Assembly (NCBI RefSeq): GCF_011758745.1 | Contig: NZ_JAANOV010000001.1 | Span: forward strand, 1,488,001-1,552,000 | Length of the DNA: 64,000 nt | Source of the DNA: Amycolatopsis granulosa | GTDB taxonomy: Bacteria; Actinomycetota; Actinomycetes; Mycobacteriales; Pseudonocardiaceae | Direction of reading: 5' to 3' | Part shown: piece by piece, positions 32,276 to 40,380 of the stretch | Layout: each line of letters begins with the position of its first letter | Position numbering within the stretch: the first letter of the stretch is position 1 | Notes under the pieces: model-generated | The model's input: only the letters and a program-made list of their open reading frames with translations | Databases searched by the model: none | What the model was told of the DNA's origin: nothing | Position numbers and translations under genes: made by a program

Positions 32276-33625
32276 TCAGCGGCCGTCACGCGCGGCCGCC
32301 TCCACTGCCCGCGCGGCAGCGAAGAGGAGGTGCTCGTGGCCCGGCGCGGCGACGAGCTGCACGGCGGCCGGCAGCCCGTCGTGCAGCCCCGCCGGGACGC
32401 TGATCGCCGGCGTGCCGGTCATGTTCCACGGGCTGGTGAGGGAAAGCAGGGCCGAGCGCACTTCGAGTTCGGTTCCGTCGACGAGCGTGCTGCGGGCCCC
32501 GATCGGGGGCGCCACGAACGGGACCGTGGGGAGCGCGAGGAGGTCGTGGGTCCGCAGCAGCTCCTGGACGAGGCTGCCCAGTTCCCGGCGCGCCGCGTCC
32601 GCCCGCTCGTAGTCCGCGGCAGAGATGTTCCGGCCCTTGTCGAGCCGCGCGAAGACCTCGGCGTCGATCCGGTCGCGATCGGCGTCCAGGTGGTGCCGGT
32701 GCACCTCGAAGGCTTCGCGGCTCTGGAGCGCGGTGAACACGTCGAACAGGTCGTCGGCGCGGTCCCAGCCGGGGAACCCGGGGACCTTCTCGCAGGCCAG
32801 TCCGGCACGCGTCACCAGCTCGTGGGTCAGTTCCTCGATGCCCGGGTCGCACCGGGCGATGTCACCGGCCCGGATCCAGCCGACCGCGATCGACCGCGCG
32901 TCGTCGGGAAGGGGCCGCACGGGCTGGTCGGTGAGTGCCTGGTAGCCGAGCAGGGCGTCGTCGACGGAATCGGTGAACAGGCCGACGTGATCGAGGGTGG
33001 GCGCCAGCGGGTGCACGCCCGTGCTGGGAATGGCGTCGTAGGCCGGCTTGAACCCAACGGTCCCGCACAGCGCCGCCGGCACCCGGACCGAGCCCGCGGT
33101 GTCGGTGCCCAGTGAGAGGGGAACCATGCCCGCGGCCACGGCCACCGCGCTGCCTCCGCTGCTGCCACCCGAGATCCGGCCCGGATCGCGGGGGTTGCGC
33201 GAGGGGCCGTGCACGGAGCGGTCGCCGGTCGCGCCGTAGGCGAACTCGTGCAGGGTGGTCTTGCCGACGATGACCGCACCGCGCTCCCGCAGCCGGGTCA
33301 CGACCGCCGCGTCACTCGTCGCCGGGGCGCCGGACGACGTCGCCGAACCGCAGGTGGTGGGCAGCCCGGCCATGTCGATGAGGTCCTTGACGGCGACCGG
33401 GATGCCGTGCAGGGGGCCGCGGTCGAGACCCGAAGCCAGTTCCTGATCCGCCCGCCGCGCCGCCTCAGCGGCCCCGGCCTCGTCCACCAGGACGAAGGCG
33501 TTGACGGTCGCGTTGCGGTCCCGCACCGCCCGCACCGCGTCGGCGGCCAGCTGCGCGGCGGAGATCTCCCCGCGGCGCAGCGCCCGCCCGAGGTCGGTGA
33601 TGGAGGTTCCCGGTGTCTGTGTCAT
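32276..33625 (-). CDS. Amidase (amidase-signature family)
   Basis: 449 residues from the ATG read from 33625. The Ser-cisSer-Lys triad is visible: Lys80 in IPVAVKDL, Ser155 in SGGSSGGSA and the nucleophile Ser179 in GTDTAGSVRVP (normally GTDTGGS). Hydrolyses a carboxamide to acid and ammonia. It overlaps the membrane protein gene by 4 bp. Similar proteins include indoleacetamide hydrolases, allophanate and aryl amidases. Genomic company with a nitrilase suggests that an amide intermediate or side product of a nitrile is used. Confidence 0.92.
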   Translation of the reverse strand: MTQTPGTSITDLGRALRRGEISAAQLAADAVRAVRDRNATVNAFVLVDEAGAAEAARRADQELASGLDRGPLHGIPVAVKDLIDMAGLPTTCGSATSSGAPATSDAAVVTRLRERGAVIVGKTTLHEFAYGATGDRSVHGPSRNPRDPGRISGGSSGGSAVAVAAGMVPLSLGTDTAGSVRVPAALCGTVGFKPAYDAIPSTGVHPLAPTLDHVGLFTDSVDDALLGYQALTDQPVRPLPDDARSIAVGWIRAGDIARCDPGIEELTHELVTRAGLACEKVPGFPGWDRADDLFDVFTALQSREAFEVHRHHLDADRDRIDAEVFARLDKGRNISAADYERADAARRELGSLVQELLRTHDLLALPTVPFVAPPIGARSTLVDGTELEVRSALLSLTSPWNMTGTPAISVPAGLHDGLPAAVQLVAAPGHEHLLFAAARAVEAAARDGR

Positions 33626-34806
33626 GAGGAAATCCCTGGTACGAGGTGGAGGAGCGGCACGATCGCCGCGGTGGAGAAGCTCATCGAGGCCACGTTCCCG
33701 ATGAACGGGTGGAAGCTGCCCGGCAAGCGGCGTGAGATCGCCGCCGCGAGCGGGGGCCCGACGAGTGCCCCCGCGAGGGCGCCCGCGACGACGGACCCGA
33801 CGGTGCCGCCCAGAGCCAGCACGGTCGCCGGTGCCACGGACACCACCGGCACGAACGTCGGGTAGAAACCCAGCGCCCGCCACTTCTTCCGCCACATCAG
33901 GACGCCGGCGAGCGCGGTGAGGGCCTGGCTCGCCAGCACGGCCAGGAACAGCCCGGTGCTGTAGGCGAGCGCCGACGGGCTGACCAGGTAGGCGAGGACG
34001 GCGGCGGCCAGCATGGCGCCGCTGGCCCACTCGTTGCCGAAGAACTGCGCCTCGCTGAAGTCGGCGAGCGCCCGGCGGAGGACCCACCACGGTGACGTCG
34101 ACGGAGCGGACGGGGTCACCGCCGCCGCCGGCACGGACCGCCACTGTCCGGGCGGCGGCATCCAGGGCAGGAACCGGCACGCCCCGAACGCCACGAGGGC
34201 CCCGAGCCACATCCCCGCCGTGGCCCCGACGACCGGGGGCAGGTGCGCCGGCCCGCAGACGTACTCGACCACGAGGATCGACGCCGGCGGGGTCACCAGC
34301 GCCCCGGACACGGCGGCCGTCACGCAGACCCGGAGCGCGGGCCCGTAGAGGACGACCATGGCCGGTGCGGTGGCGACCAGCGGCACGAAGAGGGGCTGCC
34401 ACAGTCCCGGTCGCAGCGTCCACCCCCAGGCCAGGAGGCCCAGGGCCAGGCTGACCACGGCGGTGCCGACCACCGGGGGCCAGATCCCGGTGCCGCAGGC
34501 CTGCACGAACCCCGCCCACCGCCGGGAGGTCCGCTGCGCGAGGTGCGCGAACAGACCGCCGAGGAACAACCCGAGGCCGGCGGCGGCCACGGCGTAGAAC
34601 TGCGGTTCGCTCATCGCGGTGACCAGCCAGGAGGCCAGACCCCGGACATCGGTGTAGTCGCCGGCCCATTGCCGGCCGTCGGAGCGACTGGTCGTGGCGG
34701 CTACCACGACCACGAAGACCACGAAAATGGCACAACCGGCCGCAGCGGTGACGCGCGCGGCGCTGCGCGAGACGGGAACGCCCCCGTTGGCGTTCGAGGC
34801 CGTCAT
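33622..34806 (-). CDS. Polytopic membrane protein, putative transporter of the amidase/nitrilase operon
   Basis: 394 residues with roughly nine or ten hydrophobic helices (for example AAGCAIFVVFVVVVAATT, FYAVAAAGLGLFLGGLFAHL, GTVGSVVAGALAGALVGPPLAAAI) and two internal GxxxG-rich repeats. I do not recognise the family. It lies between the nitrilase (4 bp) and amidase (overlap) genes, so uptake of the amide or nitrile, or export of the acid, is the natural guess. Confidence 0.7.
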   Translation of the reverse strand: MTASNANGGVPVSRSAARVTAAAGCAIFVVFVVVVAATTSRSDGRQWAGDYTDVRGLASWLVTAMSEPQFYAVAAAGLGLFLGGLFAHLAQRTSRRWAGFVQACGTGIWPPVVGTAVVSLALGLLAWGWTLRPGLWQPLFVPLVATAPAMVVLYGPALRVCVTAAVSGALVTPPASILVVEYVCGPAHLPPVVGATAGMWLGALVAFGACRFLPWMPPPGQWRSVPAAAVTPSAPSTSPWWVLRRALADFSEAQFFGNEWASGAMLAAAVLAYLVSPSALAYSTGLFLAVLASQALTALAGVLMWRKKWRALGFYPTFVPVVSVAPATVLALGGTVGSVVAGALAGALVGPPLAAAISRRLPGSFHPFIGNVASMSFSTAAIVPLLHLVPGISS

Positions 34807-34810
34807 GTCG

Positions 34811-35722
34811 TCACCGGGGCAGCGGCGCGCTGCCGCGGTAGCCGAGCATCTGGTCGTAGAGATCCGTGCGGCGATCGCGGTGCAGGTCGTTCAGCTGGTT
34901 CCAGATCGGGGCGGTGCGGGCCGCCGTGAGGTCGACGTCGGCGTAGATGATGGTGTCCTCGTCGGGCCCGGCGATGCGGTCGATGGGCCAGCCGTTCGTG
35001 CCCGCGATGAGCGAGTTGCCCATGAAGCCGGCGCCGCGTTCCTGGCCGATCCGGTCGGCGGTGGCGATGAAGACGTTGTTCGCGTGCGCGGCCGTCATCG
35101 TGAGGTACGCGGCCATGCACACGCCGCTCGCGTCGTACAGCGGCGGTGGCGTCCAGACCCAGCCGGTGGGGATGCAGATGATGTCGGCGCCCATCTGCGA
35201 CACGATCCGGGCCGTCTCCGGGAACCAGATGTCCCAGCACACCAGCAGCCCGATCCGGCCGATGCGGGTGTCGAAGACCTGGAAGCCTTCGTTGCCGGGG
35301 GTGAACCACAGCTTCTCGGTGTTCCACAGATGGGTCTTGCGGTAGCGCCCGACGTACCCGTCGGGGCCGACCAGGACCGCGGTGTCGAACAGCTGGTGGC
35401 CGTCCTGCTCGACCACGCACCCCACGATGTACACGTCCCGCTCGGCCGCGATGCGGGCGAACGACTGCACGCTGGGGCCGTCCGGGACCGCCTCGGCGTG
35501 TGCGAAGGCCTCATCGCGGGTCTCGAAGACGTAACCGGTGGTGGCCAGCTCGGGCAGGACGATGAGGTCGGCGCCGCCGTCCGCGGCGGCGATCAGGCGC
35601 TCCTCGACCGCCGCCGCGTTGGCCTTCAGGTTCTCCACGCCCACCCGGGGCTCGAACTGTGCGACCGCGACCCGGACCGGGCTGACCCGGGTGTCCTGGC
35701 CGGCCTGCGTCTCTTCCGTCAT
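34811..35722 (-). CDS. Carbon-nitrogen hydrolase (nitrilase superfamily)
   Basis: 303 residues; the ATG read from 35722 follows GAGGAGACGCC and is preferred over one 21 bp upstream. The Glu-Lys-Cys triad is Glu58 (VLPELATTGY), Lys129 (RYRKTHLW) and Cys162 (LLVCWDIWFPE). The family includes nitrilases, aliphatic amidases, carbamoylputrescine amidases and omega-amidases; the TGY and YRKTHLW context is closer to the amidase branches than to true nitrilases. First gene of an operon with a membrane protein, amidase and tautomerase. Confidence 0.92.
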   Translation of the reverse strand: MTEETQAGQDTRVSPVRVAVAQFEPRVGVENLKANAAAVEERLIAAADGGADLIVLPELATTGYVFETRDEAFAHAEAVPDGPSVQSFARIAAERDVYIVGCVVEQDGHQLFDTAVLVGPDGYVGRYRKTHLWNTEKLWFTPGNEGFQVFDTRIGRIGLLVCWDIWFPETARIVSQMGADIICIPTGWVWTPPPLYDASGVCMAAYLTMTAAHANNVFIATADRIGQERGAGFMGNSLIAGTNGWPIDRIAGPDEDTIIYADVDLTAARTAPIWNQLNDLHRDRRTDLYDQMLGYRGSAPLPR

Positions 35723-35744
35723 GGCGTCTCCTCGGCTGCCCAAA

Positions 35745-35808
35745 GTGGTTTCACTTTGAAACCATGAGTGGCAACCCTAGAGCACTGTGGTTTAAACTTG
35801 CAACCACT
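35745..35808. promoter_or_regulatory. Two inverted-repeat HxlR operators between divergent genes
   Basis: TGGTTTC (35746-35752) and GAAACCA (35758-35764) form a perfect palindrome, and GTGGTT (35787-35792) with AACCAC (35802-35807) a second, related one. The 128-bp gap is AT-richer than its surroundings. Repeated GGTT/AACC half-sites between an hxlR gene and its neighbour suit autoregulation and control of the nitrilase operon (inference). Confidence 0.65.
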
Positions 35809-35850
35809 CCGGAGCAGATTTCCGGCGCACGACGAACAAGGGGGACACCG

Positions 35851-36318
35851 ATGGGAGCGCGGGGCGTGAGCCACCGGCAGGCGGAATGCCCGGTCGCCAG
35901 GACCGTGGACGTGATCGGCGACCGGTGGTCGCTGCTCATCATCCGCGACGCCTTCGACGGCATCCGCCGGTTCAGCGAGCTGCAGCGGAACCTCGGGCTC
36001 GCCAAGAACATCCTCGCGACCCGCCTGCGCGAACTCGTGGCCCAGGGCATCCTGGAGGTCGTCCCGGCGGCCGACGGGTCCGCCTACCACGAGTACGCGC
36101 TGACCGACCGGGGCCGCGAGCTGTTCGGCGTCATCGTGGCGCTCCGCAAGTGGGGCGAGGCGCACCTGTTCGACGAGGACGAGCCGCGCTCGGCGCTGCT
36201 GGACGTCGAGACCGGGCGTCCCGTCGAACTCCAGGTCACGAACGCGGCCGGTCAGCCCATCAGCGCCGGCGACGCGTTCGTGCGCAAGGTGGCCGCGACC
36301 CCGGCCCGAGCCGGCTGA
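35851..36318 (+). CDS. HxlR-family winged-helix regulator
   Basis: 155 residues from the ATG at 35851, after AAGGGGG; an in-frame ATG at 35764 would lie within the operator. HxlR core: CPVARTVDVIGDRWSLLIIRDAF, with the usual N-terminal Cys, then FSELQRNLGLAKNILATRLREL (recognition helix) and a wing. A ~55-residue C-terminal tail follows (SALLDVETGRPVELQV). The lone Cys in the CPV motif is a possible redox or electrophile sensor. Divergent from the nitrilase operon, which it probably controls. Confidence 0.9.
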   Translation: MGARGVSHRQAECPVARTVDVIGDRWSLLIIRDAFDGIRRFSELQRNLGLAKNILATRLRELVAQGILEVVPAADGSAYHEYALTDRGRELFGVIVALRKWGEAHLFDEDEPRSALLDVETGRPVELQVTNAAGQPISAGDAFVRKVAATPARAG

Positions 36319-36333
36319 CCACGCCGCCGCCGG

Positions 36334-36951
36334 CTACTGCCCGGTGTGCACGACCTCGGCCGCCCAGGGGCGCTCCTGCGTGTGCAGGGCCCAGTAGTGC
36401 TCGGCGATGTCGTCGGGATCGAAGGGGGTGCCGGGCGCGACCGGGCCGTCCACCGTCACCGACGCGACATGCACGCCGGACGGCCCGTACTGCGCGTCCA
36501 GGAGCGACACGAGCGTGCGCACGCCGGCCTTGCCCAGCGAGAGGCTGACGTAGCGCGGGTCCGGCTCCGGCATGCCGCCGGTGATCAGGATCGTGCCACT
36601 CCCCCGCTCCGCCATGGCCGGGGCGACGTGCGCCGCCGCGGTCAGCGCGCCCACCACGTTCACCGCCCACGCGTCCAGGTGCCCCCGGGCGGACAGGTCA
36701 CCCGGCCCGTCCGGCTGGATGATCGCCGCGTTGTACACCAGCACGTCGGGCGTGCCGAGCTCGCCGGCCGCGACGTTCAGGGCACCCCGCAGCGCGTCCT
36801 CGTCCGTCGCGTCGGCGACCAGCGCACGGGCGCCCGGCACCGCCCGCTCCGATCGCGCGATGGTCACCACCGGCAGCCCTTCCCGCACGAATCGCCGTGC
36901 CACGGCCTGTCCGATGCCCGGTCCCGCTCCGATGATCACTACTCCGCTCAT
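36334..36951 (-). CDS. Atypical SDR-family protein lacking the YxxxK motif
   Basis: 205 residues from the ATG read from 36951. Rossmann start MSGVVIIGAGPGIGQAVARRF (GxxxGxG intact), DAT and YNAAI in the expected places. Where classical SDRs have YxxxK, this has VSLSLGKAGVRTL: the lysine is there but the tyrosine position is Leu. It may bind NAD(P) without normal SDR chemistry or use another residue. Last of a possible unit with the F420-type protein and imine reductase genes, though 76 bp separate it. Confidence 0.8.
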   Translation of the reverse strand: MSGVVIIGAGPGIGQAVARRFVREGLPVVTIARSERAVPGARALVADATDEDALRGALNVAAGELGTPDVLVYNAAIIQPDGPGDLSARGHLDAWAVNVVGALTAAAHVAPAMAERGSGTILITGGMPEPDPRYVSLSLGKAGVRTLVSLLDAQYGPSGVHVASVTVDGPVAPGTPFDPDDIAEHYWALHTQERPWAAEVVHTGQ

Positions 36952-37027
36952 GGCACCGACGGTAGAACCCTGACACGGTGACAGGGTCAAGACCGCGGCT
37001 GGGCCGGCCGGCCGCGTGCGCCGCGCG

Positions 37028-37456
37028 TCAGCGGATCTTTTCGCCGTAGACGCGGTCGACCTTCAGCGTCATCAGCACCCGGCGGTCGGCGACCATCACC
37101 TGCCGGTACTCGTCCCAGTCCGGGTGCTCGCCCGCGGCGCGGCGGTAGTAGTCGACCAGCGCGCCGACCTCCGGGCCGTGCGGATCGGTGCCCGGTCCGG
37201 TGAGCGTCACCGTGCCCTCGGCGGTCGCCCACGCCCACCCGTCGGAGCTGGTGACCTCCAGCGCGGCCCGCGGGTCGCGGCGCAGGTTGCGCGTCTTGGC
37301 CCGGCCCTCGGTCATCGACACCAGCACCACCCCGGCCTCGCGGTCGTAGTAGGGCGTGACCGGCGAGAGGTGGGGCAGGCCGTTCGCCTTGATCGTGGCG
37401 AGGACGGCGATCCTGCTCTCGGCGAGCAACTGGTGCGGGTCGAAGGACGTACTCAT
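37028..37456 (-). CDS. PPOX-class F420-dependent oxidoreductase-like protein
   Basis: 142 residues, split-barrel flavin/deazaflavin fold. AVLATIKANGLPHLSPVTPYYD and the later KTRNLRRDPRAALEV give the phosphate-binding Arg/Lys cluster typical of F420-binding members of the PNPOx-like family in actinobacteria. It overlaps the imine reductase stop (ATGA), so the two are produced together. Substrate unknown; reduction of an imine-related or quinone compound is possible. Confidence 0.8.
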   Translation of the reverse strand: MSTSFDPHQLLAESRIAVLATIKANGLPHLSPVTPYYDREAGVVLVSMTEGRAKTRNLRRDPRAALEVTSSDGWAWATAEGTVTLTGPGTDPHGPEVGALVDYYRRAAGEHPDWDEYRQVMVADRRVLMTLKVDRVYGEKIR

Positions 37457-38313
37457 GATCGCTCCTTGTCGGGTGCCTGGAACTGCTCGATCACCGAAAC
37501 GTAGCTGTCGCCGCCGTGTCCCGCCGCCACCGCGCGCCGCGCCAGCTCACGGGCGAACGCCGGTGGCCCGGAATCAACCCCGGCGGCCACGCTCTCCTGG
37601 ACGACCTGGTCGATGGCGGCCAGGTGGGTGTCGAGGGTGGCGTCGACGGGCGGGTACCGGCCCTCGTCGATCTGGCGCGCATATCCGGGCAACCATGCGG
37701 CGACCGTCTCGATTCCCGCACCGGCGAACGGGACGAACGACTCCGCCGGCACCCCCGCGGCCCGCAGCAGGGCGGCGCTGTGCAGGAACCCGTTCAGGAT
37801 GCCGTACATCAGGCCCAGCACGGCGGTCTCGTGCAGTGCGGCCAGGCCGGGGTCGTCGCCGAGGAAGGTCGCGGCGCCGAGGTCGCGCAGGAGGTGCTCG
37901 TGCTCGTCGAAGGCCGCGCGGTTTCCACTGTAGACGATCGCGGATGCGGGGGTGCCGATGTCGGACGGGGCCGCCATGATGGCGCCGTCCAGGTAGCGGC
38001 TGTGGCGCGCGGCCGTCTCCCGCGCCTCCCGCGAAGCACCCGAGCTCAGGTTCACCACGACCCGGCCGTCCAGGTCCCCGGCGGCGTCGAGGACCTCCCG
38101 CACAGCCGCGGAGCCGGTGACGCACACGATCACGACCGGGCTCGCCGCAACCGCCTCCCGCACGGATCCGGCCACGACTGCCCCGGGGAGCGCGTCCGCC
38201 TTGCCGGGCGAACGGTTCCACACGGTGGTGGTGTGCCCGGCGCGCAGCAGCGCACCGGCGAGGGCCCGGCCCATCAGTCCCAGACCGAGAACGGTCACGG
38301 CGTGTTTGGTCAT
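37453..38313 (-). CDS. Imine reductase/6-phosphogluconate-dehydrogenase-like oxidoreductase
   Basis: 286 residues from the ATG read from 38313. N-terminal Rossmann domain GLGLMGRALAGALLRAGHTTTVWNRSPGKA, in the NADPH-dependent pattern (WNRS). The C-terminal helical dimerisation domain has GDDPGLAALHETAVLGLMYG and DSGPPAFARELARRAVAAGHGGDSYVSVIE. These stretches are characteristic of bacterial imine reductases, which reduce cyclic imines; the natural substrates are mostly unknown. It is divergent from a MerR gene and followed by an F420-type gene. Confidence 0.85.
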   Translation of the reverse strand: MTKHAVTVLGLGLMGRALAGALLRAGHTTTVWNRSPGKADALPGAVVAGSVREAVAASPVVIVCVTGSAAVREVLDAAGDLDGRVVVNLSSGASREARETAARHSRYLDGAIMAAPSDIGTPASAIVYSGNRAAFDEHEHLLRDLGAATFLGDDPGLAALHETAVLGLMYGILNGFLHSAALLRAAGVPAESFVPFAGAGIETVAAWLPGYARQIDEGRYPPVDATLDTHLAAIDQVVQESVAAGVDSGPPAFARELARRAVAAGHGGDSYVSVIEQFQAPDKERS

Positions 38314-38325
38314 GGCACGATGGTG

Positions 38326-38349
38326 GACGTTCAGACCGGTGTGAAGGTC
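38326..38349. promoter_or_regulatory. MerR-type operator between imine reductase and merR genes
   Basis: GACgTTCA (38326-38333) and TGAAgGTC (38342-38349) form an imperfect palindrome. On the minus strand TTGACC at its right edge can serve as -35 for the imine reductase, which suits MerR activation from within an overlong spacer. The regulator's own GTG is 15 bp away. Confidence 0.55.
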
Positions 38350-38364
38350 AAGGGAGGAACCAGG

Positions 38365-38745
38365 GTGCTGATCGGCGAACTCGGCAGGCGGACGGGTGTC
38401 AACGCCCACCAGCTGCGCTACTACGAGGCCCAGGGCCTGCTGAAACCCACCCGGGGCGGCAACGGTTACCGCGAGTACGACGAGGACGCGGTGGTGACCG
38501 TCACCCAGATCCGGCACCTGCTCGATGCGGGCCTGTCCACCGAGGAGATCGCGGTGCTGCTGCCGTGCGCCAGCGGAGCGGAACCGGAGCTGGAGCCGTG
38601 CGACGAGCTGGTGACCGTGCTGCGCGGACGGCTCGACGGGCTCGACGGGCACATCAGCGCGCTGCTGCGCGCCCGCCAGACCCTGCACGGTTACCTGGAG
38701 GCCACGGAACGCCGGTGGGACGCGCGGCGGACCGCGGCGGTCTAG
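38365..38745 (+). CDS. MerR-family transcriptional regulator
   Basis: 126 residues, GTG at 38365, 6 nt after AGGGAGGAA. MerR HTH: IGELGRRTGVNAHQLRYYEAQGLLKP and GNGYREYDEDAVVTVTQIRHLLDAGLSTEEI. The dimerisation helix carries Cys residues (LLPCASGAEPELEPCDEL) that could sense electrophiles or metal. Divergent from the imine reductase gene and likely its activator. Confidence 0.9.
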   Translation: MLIGELGRRTGVNAHQLRYYEAQGLLKPTRGGNGYREYDEDAVVTVTQIRHLLDAGLSTEEIAVLLPCASGAEPELEPCDELVTVLRGRLDGLDGHISALLRARQTLHGYLEATERRWDARRTAAV

Positions 38746-38756
38746 CCGTGCCGGCA

Positions 38757-38784
38757 CCCGGACGCGCGGGATCCCGCGTCCGGG
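38757..38784 (+). terminator. GC stem-loop after the merR gene
   Basis: CCCGGACGCG (38757-38766) pairs with CGCGTCCGGG (38775-38784). It starts 12 bp after the merR stop; no T-run. Confidence 0.55.
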
Positions 38785-38843
38785 GGACCCCACCGTTTCC
38801 GCCCGGGCGTCCCGGGTACGCGAACGGTGAGGAGGTAAGCGCC

Positions 38844-39086
38844 ATGAACATGTTCGACAAGGCCAAGGACGCACTGAGCAAGAACCCGGACAAGGCCGAC
38901 CAGGGCATCGACAAGGCCGCCGAGGCCGCGAAGGGCCGGTTCGGCGAGCACGGGGACCAGATCGACCAGGCGTCGGAGAAGGCCAAGGAGTACGTGCGCG
39001 GACAGGGGCAGGAGCAACCGCCGGGGCAGGAGCAACCACCGCAACCGCCGGGGCAGGAGCAACCGCCGCAACCGCCGCCGCAGTGA
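38844..39086 (+). CDS. Small MT0933-type antitoxin-like protein with PQ-rich repeats
   Basis: 80 residues, ATG at 38844 after GAGGAGG. The N-terminal 50 residues (MNMFDKAKDALSKNPDKAD, then GIDKAAEAAKGRFGEHGDQ) match the small helical MT0933/Rv0909 antitoxin family of actinobacteria. The tail is three imperfect repeats of GQEQPPQPP, coded by a repeated 27-bp DNA unit. No toxin gene is adjacent, so it is probably one of the many orphan members, whose role is not known (they resemble CsbD-type stress proteins). Confidence 0.7.
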   Translation: MNMFDKAKDALSKNPDKADQGIDKAAEAAKGRFGEHGDQIDQASEKAKEYVRGQGQEQPPGQEQPPQPPGQEQPPQPPPQ

Positions 39087-39110
39087 CGCACGACCCCACC
39101 CGGCCGTCGA

Positions 39111-39147
39111 ACGGGCCGGCCCCGCCTTCCCGGCGGAGCCGGCCCGT
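39111..39147. terminator. Bidirectional stem-loop between convergent genes
   Basis: ACGGGCCGGC (39111-39120) pairs perfectly with GCCGGCCCGT (39138-39147), 24 bp after the antitoxin-like gene and 43 bp before the end of the convergent hydrolase gene. Confidence 0.6.
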
Positions 39148-39189
39148 CGCCGTACCGCGCCCGATGTGTGCGAAGCACCGCGGCCCTGG

Positions 39190-39876
39190 TCAGGCCGCGT
39201 CGGCCACCGCCGCGATAAGCCTGGCGAGTTCGGCCGGCTTGGTCTGCATGGGCCAGTGGCCCGAGTCGATGTCCACGAAGCCCAGGTGCTTGACGTTCGC
39301 GAGCTCGGCCACGTCACCGGCCTTGATCCACTCCCGCGCCTGGGCCGGGGTGAACTCGGGGCACACCACCACGACCGGCACGTCGAAGCGCCGCTCGTCG
39401 GTCAGCCGCACCACGCCCCTGGCGACCCCCTCGGGAACGGGGATCGCGGCGGCGGCGAAGGCGCGCCTGGCCTCCTCGTCCAGGTCGGCCGAGTCCGGCC
39501 CCTCGAACGCGGCCCAGCCGGGGAACGGCAGGACGCCGTCCCGCAGCTCGAAGAATCTCGCGTAGCGCTGTCCGTCGGCGGCTGGGAACCCGCCGACGAA
39601 GACGGCCCCGGAGATCTGGTCCGGCCGTGCGTCGGTGGCCAGCCACGCCAGGCTGCAGGCGGCCGAGTGCCCGACCACCAGCGGCTTGCCCGCGGCGGAG
39701 TCCACGGCGGCGAGCACGACCGCCACCTGGTCGTCGAGCGTGGCGGAAGCGGATCCGTCGCCCTGGCCGGGCAGGGTGACCGGCACGGGACGATGGCCGA
39801 GCAACCGGAGTTCGGAGGCGACCACGTCCCACGCCGATCCGTCGAGCCACAGACCGGCGATGAGCACGATGTCCAT
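39190..39876 (-). CDS. Alpha/beta hydrolase
   Basis: 228 residues from the ATG read from 39876 (MDIVLIAGLWLDGSAW). Nucleophile Ser in VVGHSAACSLA, a late Asp region (FVDIDSGHWPMQTKP) that also contains the catalytic His. The small size and lack of a large cap resemble the EstC/hydroxynitrile-lyase-like and salicylate-esterase-like groups. Cytoplasmic. Substrate unknown. Single gene. Confidence 0.85.
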   Translation of the reverse strand: MDIVLIAGLWLDGSAWDVVASELRLLGHRPVPVTLPGQGDGSASATLDDQVAVVLAAVDSAAGKPLVVGHSAACSLAWLATDARPDQISGAVFVGGFPAADGQRYARFFELRDGVLPFPGWAAFEGPDSADLDEEARRAFAAAAIPVPEGVARGVVRLTDERRFDVPVVVVCPEFTPAQAREWIKAGDVAELANVKHLGFVDIDSGHWPMQTKPAELARLIAAVADAA

Positions 39877-39972
39877 GCGCCGCACCCTAGAGCCGACCCC
39901 CGACAATCTGTGTCAGGCTGAGGATGCACCTGGATTCTTCGCCGGGTCGAGCTGGGGCTCGGAGCGCGCAGA

Positions 39973-40380
39973 TCAGTGATCGTTCGTGAACGGCCACGCG
40001 CCGCAGCCCCAGGCGCAACCCGTGACGGTGTACCGCTTCCCCTCGGTCAGGTTGTACTTGGCGCCGTCCGAGGCGCGCTTCGTGTTACACGCGAACTTTC
40101 CACCCGGCGCCGTGAACGTGTACTGCGTGGTTTTCCCGTTTCCGAGGCCCACCCAAACTCGCGGGGTCTTACCGTCCGCTTTCGTGTCGCAGATCGAGAC
40201 GACGTCGCCGTATTCCTTCACGTAGATGGTGAAGTCTCCGGACGAACCCTTCCAGACGTGGTCCCAGCTGCCCCCATCCGGCGGCGCCGGCGCGGCTGAG
40301 GCGGTGCCGTCGAAGGCCAGAACCCCTAGAGCAGCAGCTGCCAAGGCCACTGCGGCACGCGCGCCCTTGCGAGACTTCAT
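39973..40380 (-). CDS. Small secreted protein with two disulphide-type cysteine pairs
   Basis: 135 residues, ATG read from 40380 after GGAAAGGAAAACCG. Sec signal MKSRKGARAAVALAAAALGVLAFDGTASAAPA. The mature ~100 residues are beta-rich (FTIYVKEYGDVVSICDTKADG) with four cysteines in ICDT, FACNT and GCAWGCGAW. I do not recognise the family. A paralogue, broken by a stop codon, lies 530 bp away in the same orientation, so this is a tandem family. Confidence 0.7.
   Translation of the reverse strand: MKSRKGARAAVALAAAALGVLAFDGTASAAPAPPDGGSWDHVWKGSSGDFTIYVKEYGDVVSICDTKADGKTPRVWVGLGNGKTTQYTFTAPGGKFACNTKRASDGAKYNLTEGKRYTVTGCAWGCGAWPFTNDH

Noticed and set aside
38844-39086. Complete toxin-antitoxin pair
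   Set aside because: The MT0933-like protein has no small toxin gene beside it; the neighbour on the other strand is an alpha/beta hydrolase.
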